A stretch of DNA of 63,608 bases from an unicellular cyanobacterium SU3 (GTDB taxonomy: Bacteria > Cyanobacteriota > Cyanobacteriia > Cyanobacteriales > Microcystaceae), in NCBI GenBank assembly GCA_002172675.1, contig NETF01000141.1:1-63608 (forward strand), written 5' to 3'. Below the pieces are notes generated by a model that ran no database searches, was not told the DNA's origin, and was given only the letters and a program-made list of their open reading frames with translations. Shown here piece by piece: positions 37,598 through 46,368 of the stretch. A program made the position numbers and the translations under genes. Every line of letters begins with the position of its first letter. Position 1 is the stretch's first letter.

Positions 37598-38710
37598 TCA
37601 ACAAGGGGCAGTTTGTTGGTGATGTCGATAGCGGTAATAGGCAGCACAAGCCCCTTCTGAGGATACCATCGGCGCCCCTAGGGGATTTTCTGGGGTACAT
37701 TGCGTTCCGAAGGCGGGACAATCATTGGGCTTTTTGTAACCTTGCATGATTTGACCACTGATACACACCTCTGGGGCAGTTGATGGGGTCAAGGTTGATA
37801 AGTCTGCTTCAAAGCGTTTTAAGGCATCATAGAGGGCATATTCTGAACGCAATCCTAGCCCACTCTCTCCAATTTCTCCAATGCCTCGCCAACTACGGGG
37901 AACCACTCGAAAGACTTTTTGAATTACTTGTTGCGCTAAAGAATTCCCTTGGGTCTTGACCGATCGAAGATATTGATTTTCACAGTCAAATTTTCCCGTT
38001 TCTAACTGTTGAATACAGTGGTAAATTCCTTGCAAAACATCGATAGGTTCAAAGCCAGTAACAATGATAGGAACTTGATATTTTTTAGCAATGGGTTCAT
38101 AAGCTTCATAACCCATTACAGTACAGACATGACCGGCTGCTAAAAATCCTTGAACAACACAATTAGGAGAAGATAACAGGGCTTCCATGGCAGGAGGAAC
38201 CAAGACATGAGAAACTAATAAAGAAAAATTTTGTATTCCCTGTTGTTTAGCCTGATATACTGCCATAGCAGTGGCTGGTGTGGTGGTTTCAAAACCAACA
38301 GCAAAAAAAACCACCTCTTTATCAGGATTTTCTTGGGCAATTTTTAAACTATCTAAAGGGGAGTAAACAATACGAATATCTCCCCCAGATGCTTTAATTG
38401 CTAATAAATCTTTTTCACTTCCAGGAACTCGTAACATATCCCCAAATGAGCAGAAAATAACATTAGAAAGACTAGCAATTTTTAAAGCACAATCAATTAA
38501 CTCAATAGGGGTAACGCAAACTGGACAACCAGGCCCATGAATTAGGGTAATTTCAGGGGGCAATAAACTATCAATGCCATATTTAACAATTGAGTGAGTT
38601 TGTCCGCCACAAATCTCCATAATTGTCCAAGGTTGAGTAACACTTTTTCTAATCTCTTCTACATATTTTTGCGCTAAATCTGCGCTACGGTATTCATCAA
38701 CAAATTTCAT
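37598..38710 (-). CDS. hypD: Hydrogenase maturation protein HypD
   Basis: HypD is the iron-sulfur scaffold on which the Fe(CN)2CO group of NiFe hydrogenases is assembled with HypC. The protein has 370 residues. Signatures are [18 protein letters not shown] with the catalytic [83 protein letters not shown] and the C-terminal cluster cysteines ([20 protein letters not shown], then [20 protein letters not shown]). It is complete. hypA and hypB lie 5 kb away on the same strand; hypC, hypE and hypF are not in the window. Confidence 0.97.
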   Translation of the reverse strand: MKFVDEYRSADLAQKYVEEIRKSVTQPWTIMEICGGQTHSIVKYGIDSLLPPEITLIHGPGCPVCVTPIELIDCALKIASLSNVIFCSFGDMLRVPGSEKDLLAIKASGGDIRIVYSPLDSLKIAQENPDKEVVFFAVGFETTTPATAMAVYQAKQQGIQNFSLLVSHVLVPPAMEALLSSPNCVVQGFLAAGHVCTVMGYEAYEPIAKKYQVPIIVTGFEPIDVLQGIYHCIQQLETGKFDCENQYLRSVKTQGNSLAQQVIQKVFRVVPRSWRGIGEIGESGLGLRSEYALYDALKRFEADLSTLTPSTAPEVCISGQIMQGYKKPNDCPAFGTQCTPENPLGAPMVSSEGACAAYYRYRHHQQTAPC

Positions 38711-39019
38711 GACTCTCTATTTAAAAATGATAGTAAACAATAAATGATGTGCTATGGTTGTAAGGCTTTTATATTTAGCTTGATGATAATTGTAGGGTTT
38801 GATTATTTCTTGAAAATTAACTTTTTTTTTGTTTTTTGCCTGATTCCTTATCAATTATTAATGGTCAATCAGTAGAAAATTGAGTAAGAGTGTGTTAAGT
38901 TATTGAAATATTGATGAATTCATAAACTAGCCAAACAATTAAATCATTCATTACCATTGATAATAATTGTCGTTTAAACAAGCTAGTTATCTCAGACAGG
39001 ATTATATTAACTATAATAA
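38711..39019. other. Divergent spacer between hypD and phoH
   Basis: This AT-rich spacer of 309 bases between divergent genes should carry both promoters. No clear hairpin, operator or open frame was seen. Confidence 0.4.
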
Positions 39020-39979
39020 ATGACCGAAACTTCTCAAACCCTTCAATTACCTAGTCATGAAAGTGCGATCGCTCTAGCAGGAGTTGCTGAAGAAAACCTT
39101 AAATTTCTCTCTCGTCATACAGGGGCAAACTTGGTCTTGCGAGGTCAAGAATTAAATATTTATGGACCCGAAAAACCTGTTGAACGGGTGGTTAAAGTTT
39201 TGCGATCGCTACAACCCTATTGGCAAGAAGCTAAAACCATTTCTCGTCCCGATTTAATGACAGCGTTTCAAGCCTTAGATACGGGACGCATGGACGAATA
39301 TCAAGACTTACAGAAGTCTATTTTAGCAAGAACTCGCCGAGGGGAAGTGGTTCGGGCGAAAACTTTTCGACAAAAGCAATATATTAAAGCGATACAAAAA
39401 CACGATGTCACCTTTTGTATTGGTCCAGCAGGAACAGGAAAAACCTTTTTAGCTGCGGTTTTAGCAGTTAGAGCCTTATTAAATGATGAATGTGAACGCT
39501 TAATTTTAACTCGTCCGGCAGTAGAAGCAGGAGAAAAATTGGGCTTTTTACCAGGAGATTTACAACAAAAGGTTAATCCTTTTCTAAGGCCCCTATATGA
39601 TGCCTTATATGAGTTTATTGATCCCCAAAGAATCCCCGATTTAATGGAAAGAGGACAGATAGAAGTCGCCCCGTTAGCTTATATGAGAGGACGGACTTTA
39701 ACTAATGCCTTTGTTATTGTTGATGAAGCACAAAATACCACACCAGCACAATTAAAAATGGTGTTAACTCGCTTAGGTTTTGGCTCAAAAATGGTAGTAA
39801 CAGGGGACATTACTCAAACTGACTTACCGAGACATCAAGACTCTGGTTTAGTGGTAGCAACTAATATCTTAAAGTCAGTAGAAGGGATTGCCTTTTGCCA
39901 ATTTTCGCAAGCTGATGTGGTTCGTCATCCTTTGGTACAAAAAATTGTAGAAGCTTATGAAAAATTTGAGCCTTCTTAA
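39020..39979 (+). CDS. phoH: PhoH-family P-loop ATPase
   Basis: This 319-residue protein is of the PhoH/YbeZ type, thought to be an RNA-linked ATPase working with YbeY in ribosome maturation. A KH-like N-terminal domain (LSRHTGANLVLRGQELNIYG) precedes the helicase-like core with Walker A FCIGPAGTGKTFLAAVLAVR, RLILTRPAVEAGEKLGFLPG, GRTLTNAFVIVDEAQNTTPA (Walker B, DEAQN) and KMVVTGDITQTDLPRHQDSG. Length and motifs are complete. ybeY itself is at 55.6 kb, not adjacent. Confidence 0.95.
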   Translation: MTETSQTLQLPSHESAIALAGVAEENLKFLSRHTGANLVLRGQELNIYGPEKPVERVVKVLRSLQPYWQEAKTISRPDLMTAFQALDTGRMDEYQDLQKSILARTRRGEVVRAKTFRQKQYIKAIQKHDVTFCIGPAGTGKTFLAAVLAVRALLNDECERLILTRPAVEAGEKLGFLPGDLQQKVNPFLRPLYDALYEFIDPQRIPDLMERGQIEVAPLAYMRGRTLTNAFVIVDEAQNTTPAQLKMVLTRLGFGSKMVVTGDITQTDLPRHQDSGLVVATNILKSVEGIAFCQFSQADVVRHPLVQKIVEAYEKFEPS

Positions 39980-40027
39980 ATAACTAGGATTTTCTCTCCT
40001 GGTTTGAGTATGAGCAATCAGCTAATT

Positions 40028-41299
40028 TTAATTACTTGTCGTCTCTGGCGTTACTATAGAGATATAAGGAGACAATAAATAATCTTTTGCTACTTTTTGC
40101 ACCATTTCAGAACTAATATTATTGATAAGTTTAGGAAATTTCTGATCAAACTCAATTCCCAATCCTAAGGTTTCATACCATCCGTATAAATGGGCAACTT
40201 CTGCATTAGTTTGTTTACCCAATGCGTATTGTCCTAATAACTTATTTTTAGCAGTTTGTAGTTCTTCTGAAGTTAATTCTATCTCACATAATCTTTCGGT
40301 TTCTTTTTTTAATCCTTCAATGGCAATGTTAGTATTATGGGGGGCTGTACCAATATAAGTTACAAAATTAGAAGGCTGTAAACGAGTGGGAAAGAAGGCA
40401 GAAACGTCATAAGCAAGTCCTTGTTTTTCCCTTAATTCTACAAACAAACGACTGGATAACCCATTTCCTAAATAGGTAGTCAGAAGTTTTAAAACGGGAT
40501 AATCAACATGGTCAACTCCAACCGCTAAATAGCCTAACATAATAATCGCTTGTTGACTGGATTGATGGGTGATTATTTCATTAGGAGAAACCGTTAACGC
40601 AGGAAAAGAGGAAAGGGTTAAAGGATGGGAAGGATTTTCCCAAGTTCCAAAGGTTTTTTCAATTAAATTAACTGCTTTATCTAAGCTAATATTTCCCGAC
40701 AAACTAATAATTAAATTATCGGGTCGAAAATGTTCATAATGACACTGTTGTAAGTCTTTTCGACTTACTTGACAAACGGTTTCTTCTGTGCCTAAAATCG
40801 AGCGTCCGTAAGGATGTTCTCCGTATATTTCTGTCCGTAATTGATTGAAAGCAACATTAAACGGTTGTTCTTGTTGAGAAAGAATACTTTGACAAATTAA
40901 CTGTTTTTCTAAGGTAATTTGTTCTTCTGGAAAAGTAGGCGATCGCAGAATTTCTTCTAATAAGTTTAAAATGACTTCCAAATCTGCTGAAACGGTTTTA
41001 ATACTCATCATAAAGTAATCCGATGCGGTATCCCCTCCTAAGCTAGCCCCCATAGATTCAATGGCCTCTGCAATATCGAGAGAGGACATGGTTTGAGTTC
41101 CTTTGGTGATAACACTGGCTAATAAATGAAAAATTCCCGCTTTTTCTGATTTTTCCCATAAAGTTCCCGTTTTTTTCCAGAAAAATTGCCCAGATACTAA
41201 GTCGGCTGTTGGATTTTCTCGGACAATTAATGTGATACCGTTATCTAATTGTGAACGATGGATAAATTGGGATGAAGCAACTGAAGAAGATGATTTCAT
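40028..41299 (-). CDS. M16 peptidase-like subunit, zinc site lost
   Basis: This 423-residue protein has the pitrilysin/M16 fold: LDNGITLIVRENPTADLVSG, FRPDNLIISLSGNISLDKAV, and the conserved RLFVELREKQGLAYDVSAFF. In place of HxxEH it reads AGIFHLLASVITKG, so it should not bind catalytic zinc. The next gene upstream (41324-42598) has an intact site, and such pairs normally work as a heterodimer of active and non-catalytic subunits, as in mitochondrial processing peptidases. The two genes are 24 bases apart on the same strand. Confidence 0.93.
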   Translation of the reverse strand: MKSSSSVASSQFIHRSQLDNGITLIVRENPTADLVSGQFFWKKTGTLWEKSEKAGIFHLLASVITKGTQTMSSLDIAEAIESMGASLGGDTASDYFMMSIKTVSADLEVILNLLEEILRSPTFPEEQITLEKQLICQSILSQQEQPFNVAFNQLRTEIYGEHPYGRSILGTEETVCQVSRKDLQQCHYEHFRPDNLIISLSGNISLDKAVNLIEKTFGTWENPSHPLTLSSFPALTVSPNEIITHQSSQQAIIMLGYLAVGVDHVDYPVLKLLTTYLGNGLSSRLFVELREKQGLAYDVSAFFPTRLQPSNFVTYIGTAPHNTNIAIEGLKKETERLCEIELTSEELQTAKNKLLGQYALGKQTNAEVAHLYGWYETLGLGIEFDQKFPKLINNISSEMVQKVAKDYLLSPYISIVTPETTSN

Positions 41300-41323
41300 T
41301 ATTAATCAAATAATCTTGATGAA

Positions 41324-42598
41324 TTAGCAAGGTGTCATGATGGTAATAGCATACCTTTCGGGAGATAAATATCGACAAGCAATTTGTTGCAATTTCTCAG
41401 CAGTATATTGTTGAATTAAGTGAGGATACGTTAAGGCTAGTTCGGCATTGGCTAAGGTTTGATAATAACCATATAATCCTGCTAATTGACTAGGGGTTTC
41501 TGTCGAAAAAATATAATCATGACAAAGTAATCGTTTTGCTTTATTTAATTCTGCTTCTGTTATAGGTTCTTGTTGTAATTGTTTTAAGCGATCGCAGATA
41601 ATGCCTTCAACTTCTTCTAAATCTTGGGGCTCTAACCATGCTCCAATGGTAAACAAACTCGAATCTTGTTGCAAGGAAAAAGAACTTTCTATATCCATCA
41701 CCCGTTGTTTGTCTTCCCGTAATTCTTGAACGAGACGAGAGGTTCTCGATCCTCCTAAAATAATGGATAATAAATCAAGTCCTAACCCTTCTTCTAATTG
41801 GTTAATTCCTGGTCCTATCCATCCCATCAGTAAGCGTCCTTGGGTTAATCTGGGAAAATAGATATGATTGCGTCTAATTTCTGTTAGAGGGGGTTCTGGT
41901 TTAATTTCGTGCGGGGGACATTCTGATGGAATACTAAAGTCAGAAAATGTCTTTTCTACCAAGGATATTGCTTCGTTTTTTTCAATATTACCAACCACGA
42001 CCACTGTCATGTTATGGGGTTGATAATGAGTCTGATGAAAACATCGTAACTGATGGGCTGAATAGTTTTTTAATTGGGTTTCATGACCGAGAATTGAATG
42101 ACCGTAGGGATGATGTTGATATAATGTCTCACAAAGGCTTTGAAAACACACCCAGTCAGGATCATCAGAAGATAATCTGATCTCTTCTAAAATGACATCC
42201 CTTTCGAGCATAAATTCTTCGTCGGGAATACCTGCTTGTAATAAAATTTCCCCTAGATAGGGCAACGTCTGGGTTAGGCGATCGCCGGCCACGGTTAAGA
42301 AAAAATGGGCGTAGTCGTAACTGGTAAAGGCGTTAGTAATGCCCCCATGATGTTCTATGATTTGATCAAAATCCCCTGGAAGAATATCTTGACTTCCTTT
42401 GAAGATCATGTGTTCTAAGAAATGGGCAGTTCCTTTCCAGTGATGGGGTTCTACTCTTGCCCCTGCTTTGACCCATACATCCACTACTGTCACAGGAGTA
42501 ACAGTAAGATTTTGATGGACAACCGTTATCCCCTGGTCGAGTTTGGTTACACTCACAGGAAAACCCAAAGTTTTGCAACGATTTGTCTGCTGTCTCAA
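41324..42598 (-). CDS. M16 zinc peptidase, catalytic subunit
   Basis: This 424-residue protein is the active partner. The zinc motif HxxEH is present in GTAHFLEHMIFKGS (about residues 59-72), and the third ligand region is ERDVILEEIRLSSDDPDW. The Arg/Tyr pair region appears as SRTSRLVQELREDKQRVMDI. Substrates of cyanobacterial M16 enzymes (YmxG/PqqL-like) are poorly known; processing of signal or transit-like peptides is one suggestion. There is no signal peptide, so the protein is likely cytosolic. It begins MRQQTNRCKTLGFPVSVTKL and leads an operon with the inactive subunit. Confidence 0.95.
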   Translation of the reverse strand: MRQQTNRCKTLGFPVSVTKLDQGITVVHQNLTVTPVTVVDVWVKAGARVEPHHWKGTAHFLEHMIFKGSQDILPGDFDQIIEHHGGITNAFTSYDYAHFFLTVAGDRLTQTLPYLGEILLQAGIPDEEFMLERDVILEEIRLSSDDPDWVCFQSLCETLYQHHPYGHSILGHETQLKNYSAHQLRCFHQTHYQPHNMTVVVVGNIEKNEAISLVEKTFSDFSIPSECPPHEIKPEPPLTEIRRNHIYFPRLTQGRLLMGWIGPGINQLEEGLGLDLLSIILGGSRTSRLVQELREDKQRVMDIESSFSLQQDSSLFTIGAWLEPQDLEEVEGIICDRLKQLQQEPITEAELNKAKRLLCHDYIFSTETPSQLAGLYGYYQTLANAELALTYPHLIQQYTAEKLQQIACRYLSPERYAITIMTPC

Positions 42599-42700
42599 TG
42601 CCTAAAATAGTTAGGGTTTCTTTAATTTTAGGTTAAATTCAAGATTTTGTCTTGCTTAACCTTGATAATATCTGGAAATCTTGACATTTAAAAAAATTCT

Positions 42701-42883
42701 GAAAGACCGCCGTACCGTTTTACCTCAGTTTATGACCTGGAAAAACCAGGTGGGTGTCGATCGCTTATCGCTTCTGTTTCCGAGTACAAGCTCGGTTTAC
42801 TGCCACGATAGCTGATTAACGCCCTTAAACTCAAAGCATAGATCAAAAAACTTTATTGGCAGTCACCAATACGGCAGTCTTTC
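42701..42883 (+). ncRNA. ssaA: Structured RNA, candidate cyanobacterial 6S RNA
   Basis: A 183-base stretch between a minus-strand M16 gene and hypB folds into one long branched structure. GAAAGACCGCCGT (42701-42713) pairs with ACGGCAGTCTTTC (42871-42883), 12 of 13. Inside are an AGTTTA/TAAACT stem, the hairpin ACCTGG-AAAAA-CCAGGT, and a long arm (GGGTGT/ACGCCC, then ATCGCTTATCG/CGATAGCTGAT) capped by CCGAG/CTCGG. An ATTGG/CCAAT hairpin lies on the 3' side. Size, closing stem, open centre and a terminal arm followed by CCCTTAAACT (compare CCTTAAAACT in E. coli 6S) fit 6S RNA, which binds RNA polymerase. Wobble pairs favour the plus strand. The name is a proposal. Confidence 0.5.
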
Positions 42884-42929
42884 TTCTCTACCTTATCACA
42901 AACTTTAAAAATTGTGCATCGAGCATTGT

Positions 42930-43766
42930 TTATTGATTTTTTAACCACTCATACCAGGAAGATAAACCTTCTCCTGTCACCGATGAAACTTTAAAAATAG
43001 CTAAGGATGGGTTAACTTGTTGGGCATATTCAAGACATTTTTGAACATCAAATTGTACATAGGGAAGTAAATCGATTTTAGTTAAAATCATTACCTTACT
43101 TTCTCGGAACATATGAGGGTATTTAATGGGTTTATCTTCTCCTTCTGTAACCGAAAGAATAGCCACTTTTGCGGCTTCTCCTAGGTCAAATAAAGCAGGA
43201 CAAACTAAATTACCGACATTTTCAATCATTAAAATCGAATTAGGTTCTGGGTTTAATTCTGTATAGCCTTTTTCGATCATTGATGCTTCTAAATGGCATC
43301 CGGTTCCTGTATTAATTTGTACTACTTTACAACCGGTTTCTCTGATTCTTTCGGCATCATTAACGGTTTCTTGATCTCCTTCTATTACATTGATTTTTAT
43401 TTTATTTTTTAAATCGTTAATAGTTCTTGTTAATAGGGTGGTTTTACCTGAACCGGGAGAACTCACTAAATTTAACGCTAAGATATTACGACCTTTAAAA
43501 TAGCCACGATTTTGAGCAGCCATTAAATCATTTTTTTGTAAAATCTTTTCTTCTAAACTGATAGTCGTTCCGTGCATTTTTGCATGAATTTCTGAGCTAT
43601 GATTATGAATATGATCATGTTTATGATTATGATCATGGGAATGACTAATGACTGTTCCATCTTCTAAGGTATGGGTATGATGACCATTGATTTCGTTGAG
43701 TTTCCCTGTTGCAACGTTGGTTAAAGTAACATCGTTACCATCAGAACAACCGCAGGTTACACACAT
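42930..43766 (-). CDS. hypB: Hydrogenase nickel incorporation GTPase HypB
   Basis: HypB supplies nickel to NiFe hydrogenase precursors, with HypA. The protein has 278 residues. The N-terminus has the CxxCGC nickel site (CVTCGCSDG), followed by a His-rich stretch (residues about 29-65) that can store nickel. The GTPase core has NLVSSPGSGKTTLLTRTI (P-loop), INVIEGDQETVNDAERIRET, the metal site GTGCHLEASMIEKG, ILMIENVGNLVCPALFDLGE and MILTKIDLLPY (NKxD variant TKID). It overlaps hypA by ten bases and is complete. Confidence 0.97.
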   Translation of the reverse strand: MCVTCGCSDGNDVTLTNVATGKLNEINGHHTHTLEDGTVISHSHDHNHKHDHIHNHSSEIHAKMHGTTISLEEKILQKNDLMAAQNRGYFKGRNILALNLVSSPGSGKTTLLTRTINDLKNKIKINVIEGDQETVNDAERIRETGCKVVQINTGTGCHLEASMIEKGYTELNPEPNSILMIENVGNLVCPALFDLGEAAKVAILSVTEGEDKPIKYPHMFRESKVMILTKIDLLPYVQFDVQKCLEYAQQVNPSLAIFKVSSVTGEGLSSWYEWLKNQ

Positions 43767-44101
43767 AATTCTTCTACCTCCATTTCTTTAATTTGTAATT
43801 CTTGTCCTTGAATAATATCTAATTCAAAACTATCGCAGCGATCACACTGTCCAAAGGGTTGAGATAACTGAATTTCGTGACCACAATGGCGACATTTTCC
43901 TTTTCCTTCTGTCTCAATAATTTCTAAGGTTGACCCTTCTAAAATTGTATCCTGACAACAAATATCAAAACAGAAACGAATGGCTTCTGGCATAATCGCC
44001 GATAGTTTGCCTATTTCTAAGGTGACACGCTTAACCGATGCTCCTCTGGCTTGTTCTGAGACAATGGCGACAATATTTTGAGTAATACCCAGTTCGTGCA
44101 T
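43757..44101 (-). CDS. hypA: Hydrogenase nickel metallochaperone HypA
   Basis: HypA, 114 residues, delivers nickel together with HypB. It starts MHELGITQNIVAIVSEQARG with the nickel-binding MHE. The zinc domain has two CxxC pairs, CRHC and CDRC, in GKCRHCGHEIQLSQPFGQCD and beyond. It heads the hypA-hypB operon. The upstream region is the 489-base AT-rich spacer, where its promoter must lie. Confidence 0.96.
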   Translation of the reverse strand: MHELGITQNIVAIVSEQARGASVKRVTLEIGKLSAIMPEAIRFCFDICCQDTILEGSTLEIIETEGKGKCRHCGHEIQLSQPFGQCDRCDSFELDIIQGQELQIKEMEVEELCV

Positions 44102-44590
44102 AAAGCAAATTAATTAAATCTGCTTCTATTGAATCGGTATATTTTTGATGAGGATAAGTTTTTTAGGAAATTTTAATTAACTAAACTTCATACTATTTAT
44201 CTTTATATCAGTAAAGTTTAAGTTACAAATATTTATTATAGTTTATTTGTATTATTTATTTTGTTAATTGTCTTATTTAGCTTTTTTCCAGTTAAAAAGT
44301 ACGTAAAATATAAGGTTTCAAGAAATTTAGAGGTATTTTTTTACATAAATAGCCTATCTTAGTTTAAGATAGCACATTTAAAAAATTCACGTAACTTAAT
44401 CAACTTATTTTCGGGCAAATTTTAGGAAAATCGTCCAAAAGTTATTTTTAGTAAAGATATATTAAGGATTTTTTATCATAAGAATGAATGATGATTTATA
44501 AAACTTGTGATAAGCATTGATAATAAAAACAAGCGTAACAGTAAAAAATCACTAATATTAAGTTAAATTCCATCAAAACGTAATTAAAGT
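44102..44590. other. AT-rich divergent spacer upstream of hypA
   Basis: This 489-base, strongly AT-rich spacer between divergent genes has no open frame worth calling and no clear hairpin. It should contain the hypAB promoter. I could not identify an NtcA or FNR-type site with confidence. Confidence 0.4.
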
Positions 44591-44926
44591 ATGAATATTA
44601 GAGAGAAGTTTCAGCAATATCCTGAAGATATGCAGCAATGGATGATTGAACAAGAAAAAACAAAATTGACTCGTATTGAAACTGCTTTAAATAATGGAAA
44701 AAAATTGTATGAAATAATAGAAGATGACGAAAAAGGACAATGGTTATTAGGAACGACTCTGTTACTAGAGAAATATTTATCTTTACTACCACAACGAAAC
44801 TGTGAACTAGAAGAAGTCTCTGATGATTATATTTTTCAAGTATGGGAAATATTAGAAAACGATCGTAGTTTAAGGGAACTAATTGCCCAAGTAGAAACGA
44901 GATATGAGGGGTTACTCAAAATCTAA
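44591..44926 (+). CDS. Hypothetical helical protein
   Basis: This 111-residue protein starts MNIREKFQQYPEDMQQWMIE at ATG 44591. It is charged and helical, with LGTTLLLEKYLSLLPQ as the only hydrophobic part and an acidic stretch (CELEEVSDDYIFQVWEILEN). No signal peptide or membrane segment is present. I do not recognise it. Its stop overlaps by a few bases that of the convergent channel-like gene. Confidence 0.55.
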   Translation: MNIREKFQQYPEDMQQWMIEQEKTKLTRIETALNNGKKLYEIIEDDEKGQWLLGTTLLLEKYLSLLPQRNCELEEVSDDYIFQVWEILENDRSLRELIAQVETRYEGLLKI

Positions 44927-45381
44927 TCTTTCTGGCATTTATTAAGGCGTAATTGTTTCATTAAACTATAAATCAAAGGAGATAAAACCACACCCATCGC
45001 TAACACAAAGACTAGACCACTGAACAAAGCATAAAGAGACGCAAATAACTTTGCACCATTGGTCAATAGAGGACTAACTGGTCCCATACCACTGAGGATC
45101 ATAGACGCTTCCACTGTCGCATCAATCCAGTCTAGTCCGGCTGTCCAGTGATAGCCCAAAATCCCAATAAATAATCCTAAGACAATACAAAGAGCAGACA
45201 TGATTAAGTAACTCAAAAAGTCACGAACAAAGTCCTGTTCTCTACTAGGTTTGTCATCTAAAAGATGCTCTATACTTCCCCTCTCTTTCATTGCTTTTAA
45301 AGAGGGACATTGTTTAGCATAAAGACAAACAGGTTTAATCTGATTTTCTGGCGATCGCCTAATTGCTGTTGGACTTTTCAA
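44923..45381 (-). CDS. Small two-helix membrane protein resembling a potassium-channel pore
   Basis: This 152-residue protein has a polar N-terminus of about 55 residues. Membrane helix 1 is at about 57-78 (LSYLIMSALCIVLGLFIGIL) and helix 2 at about 112-138 (LFASLYALFSGLVFVLAMGV). Between them a re-entrant-like loop, DWIDATVEASMILSGMGPVS (84-103), takes the place of the potassium-channel pore helix and filter. The filter reads GMGP instead of GYGD. Two helices flanking a P-loop suggest a KcsA-like tetramer, but the filter change leaves ion selectivity open. This is inference from pattern only. Confidence 0.6.
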   Translation of the reverse strand: MKSPTAIRRSPENQIKPVCLYAKQCPSLKAMKERGSIEHLLDDKPSREQDFVRDFLSYLIMSALCIVLGLFIGILGYHWTAGLDWIDATVEASMILSGMGPVSPLLTNGAKLFASLYALFSGLVFVLAMGVVLSPLIYSLMKQLRLNKCQKD

Positions 45382-45640
45382 GTTTTACCCTTTATTAGTT
45401 CTAGCAACGTACCTAACTATTGAAGGATAATCCGCCTTTAAAATCTTCCCCCAACTGAATCATCCTATTGGGTGAATTCAAGTTTTTGTTCAGTTGTTAT
45501 GGTGAAAGACTAAAATTTGAGATTTTGGCTTTTTTTGCTTAGTATTAGCTAGTTTTTGCTTGAATGCTATCCCAAATGCTATCGCAGAAAATAAAAAGAG
45601 CGATCACTCAACTGTTGATTAAATCAAAACTGAAAATTAC

Positions 45641-46066
45641 CTAAGAAGCAAGAAATAAGTTAGGAGAAACTTTAAAATAGCTTCCTAACTTTTGAGCTTG
45701 TTCAAAACTAATCGCTAATTGACCATTAATTAAATCACTCATTAACTCATTATCAGAACTAATCACCTTTTGTAAATCAGTTTCGGTTATTCCGCTTGAT
45801 TCTAGCAAATGCTGTAAGATTTCATGAGGTAAGAGATTACTCCACTTTTCTAAAGAATAAAATTTTTCTTCATAATCTTCTATTAATCTTACCAATAAAC
45901 GAAATAGAGTAGTTTCTTCTAGAGTTCGGTGATTTTTTTTAGCCATTAAACTTTCTGTTACTGCTAAGTATTGGTTATATTCTTCTTCATTTTCAATAAT
46001 TTTAGGAATAATTTTAGTTTCCTTCAAAAGCTTCAGATAATTCTCTTTATTTAAAGTAAGGGTCAT
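45641..46066 (-). CDS. higA: HigA-type antitoxin
   Basis: From ATG 46066 the protein has 141 residues (MTLTLNKENYLKLLKETKII). The N-terminal part is helical and acidic. The C-terminal 50 residues form a helix-turn-helix of the HigA/Xre type: LLESSGITETDLQKVISSDN, ELMSDLINGQLAISFEQAQK and LGSYFKVSPNLFLAS. GGAG lies ahead of this ATG, inside the toxin gene. The toxin-first order is characteristic of hig modules, in which HigA represses the operon. Confidence 0.85.
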   Translation of the reverse strand: MTLTLNKENYLKLLKETKIIPKIIENEEEYNQYLAVTESLMAKKNHRTLEETTLFRLLVRLIEDYEEKFYSLEKWSNLLPHEILQHLLESSGITETDLQKVISSDNELMSDLINGQLAISFEQAQKLGSYFKVSPNLFLAS

Positions 46067-46349
46067 TTTTCCATTGCTCCTTATCATATTCAGCATGAGT
46101 TAAAAAATATTTAAAATAAGCGACTTGTTCTTCATAATCAATATCGAGAATTAGACGATATTTGTTACCTTTAATGTTTAAAACAGTAAAGTTTCCCACA
46201 GCTTCTGCTTCTCGATAAGCTTGTTGAAGTTCAATAAGATTTTTCCACTTAGCTCTTTTGATGGTTTGACAAAAAGCTTTGATTGTTTTAGTCACATCAG
46301 GATATTTTGAAGCTGCTTGTTGTAGCTTTCCTGCTGAAATTAAGTGCAT
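46047..46349 (-). CDS. higB: HigB-type mRNA interferase toxin
   Basis: This 100-residue RelE-superfamily protein starts MHLISAGKLQQAASKYPDVT and has the HigB core: LIELQQAYREAEAVGNFTVL, NIKGNKYRLILDIDYEEQVA, and the C-terminal YFKYFLTHAEYDKEQWKNDP. The final LTHAEYDK/W stretch is the family signature. HigB cleaves mRNA on the ribosome. It overlaps the antitoxin start by 20 bases. Confidence 0.9.
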   Translation of the reverse strand: MHLISAGKLQQAASKYPDVTKTIKAFCQTIKRAKWKNLIELQQAYREAEAVGNFTVLNIKGNKYRLILDIDYEEQVAYFKYFLTHAEYDKEQWKNDPYFK

Positions 46350-46368
46350 AAAATCATCTTAACCGAAT

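Noticed and set aside
42701-42883. Cobalamin riboswitch or tmRNA as an explanation of the structured spacer
   Set aside because: There is no B12 box, the nearest downstream genes are not B12 genes, and no tRNA-like ends or peptide tag frame are present.
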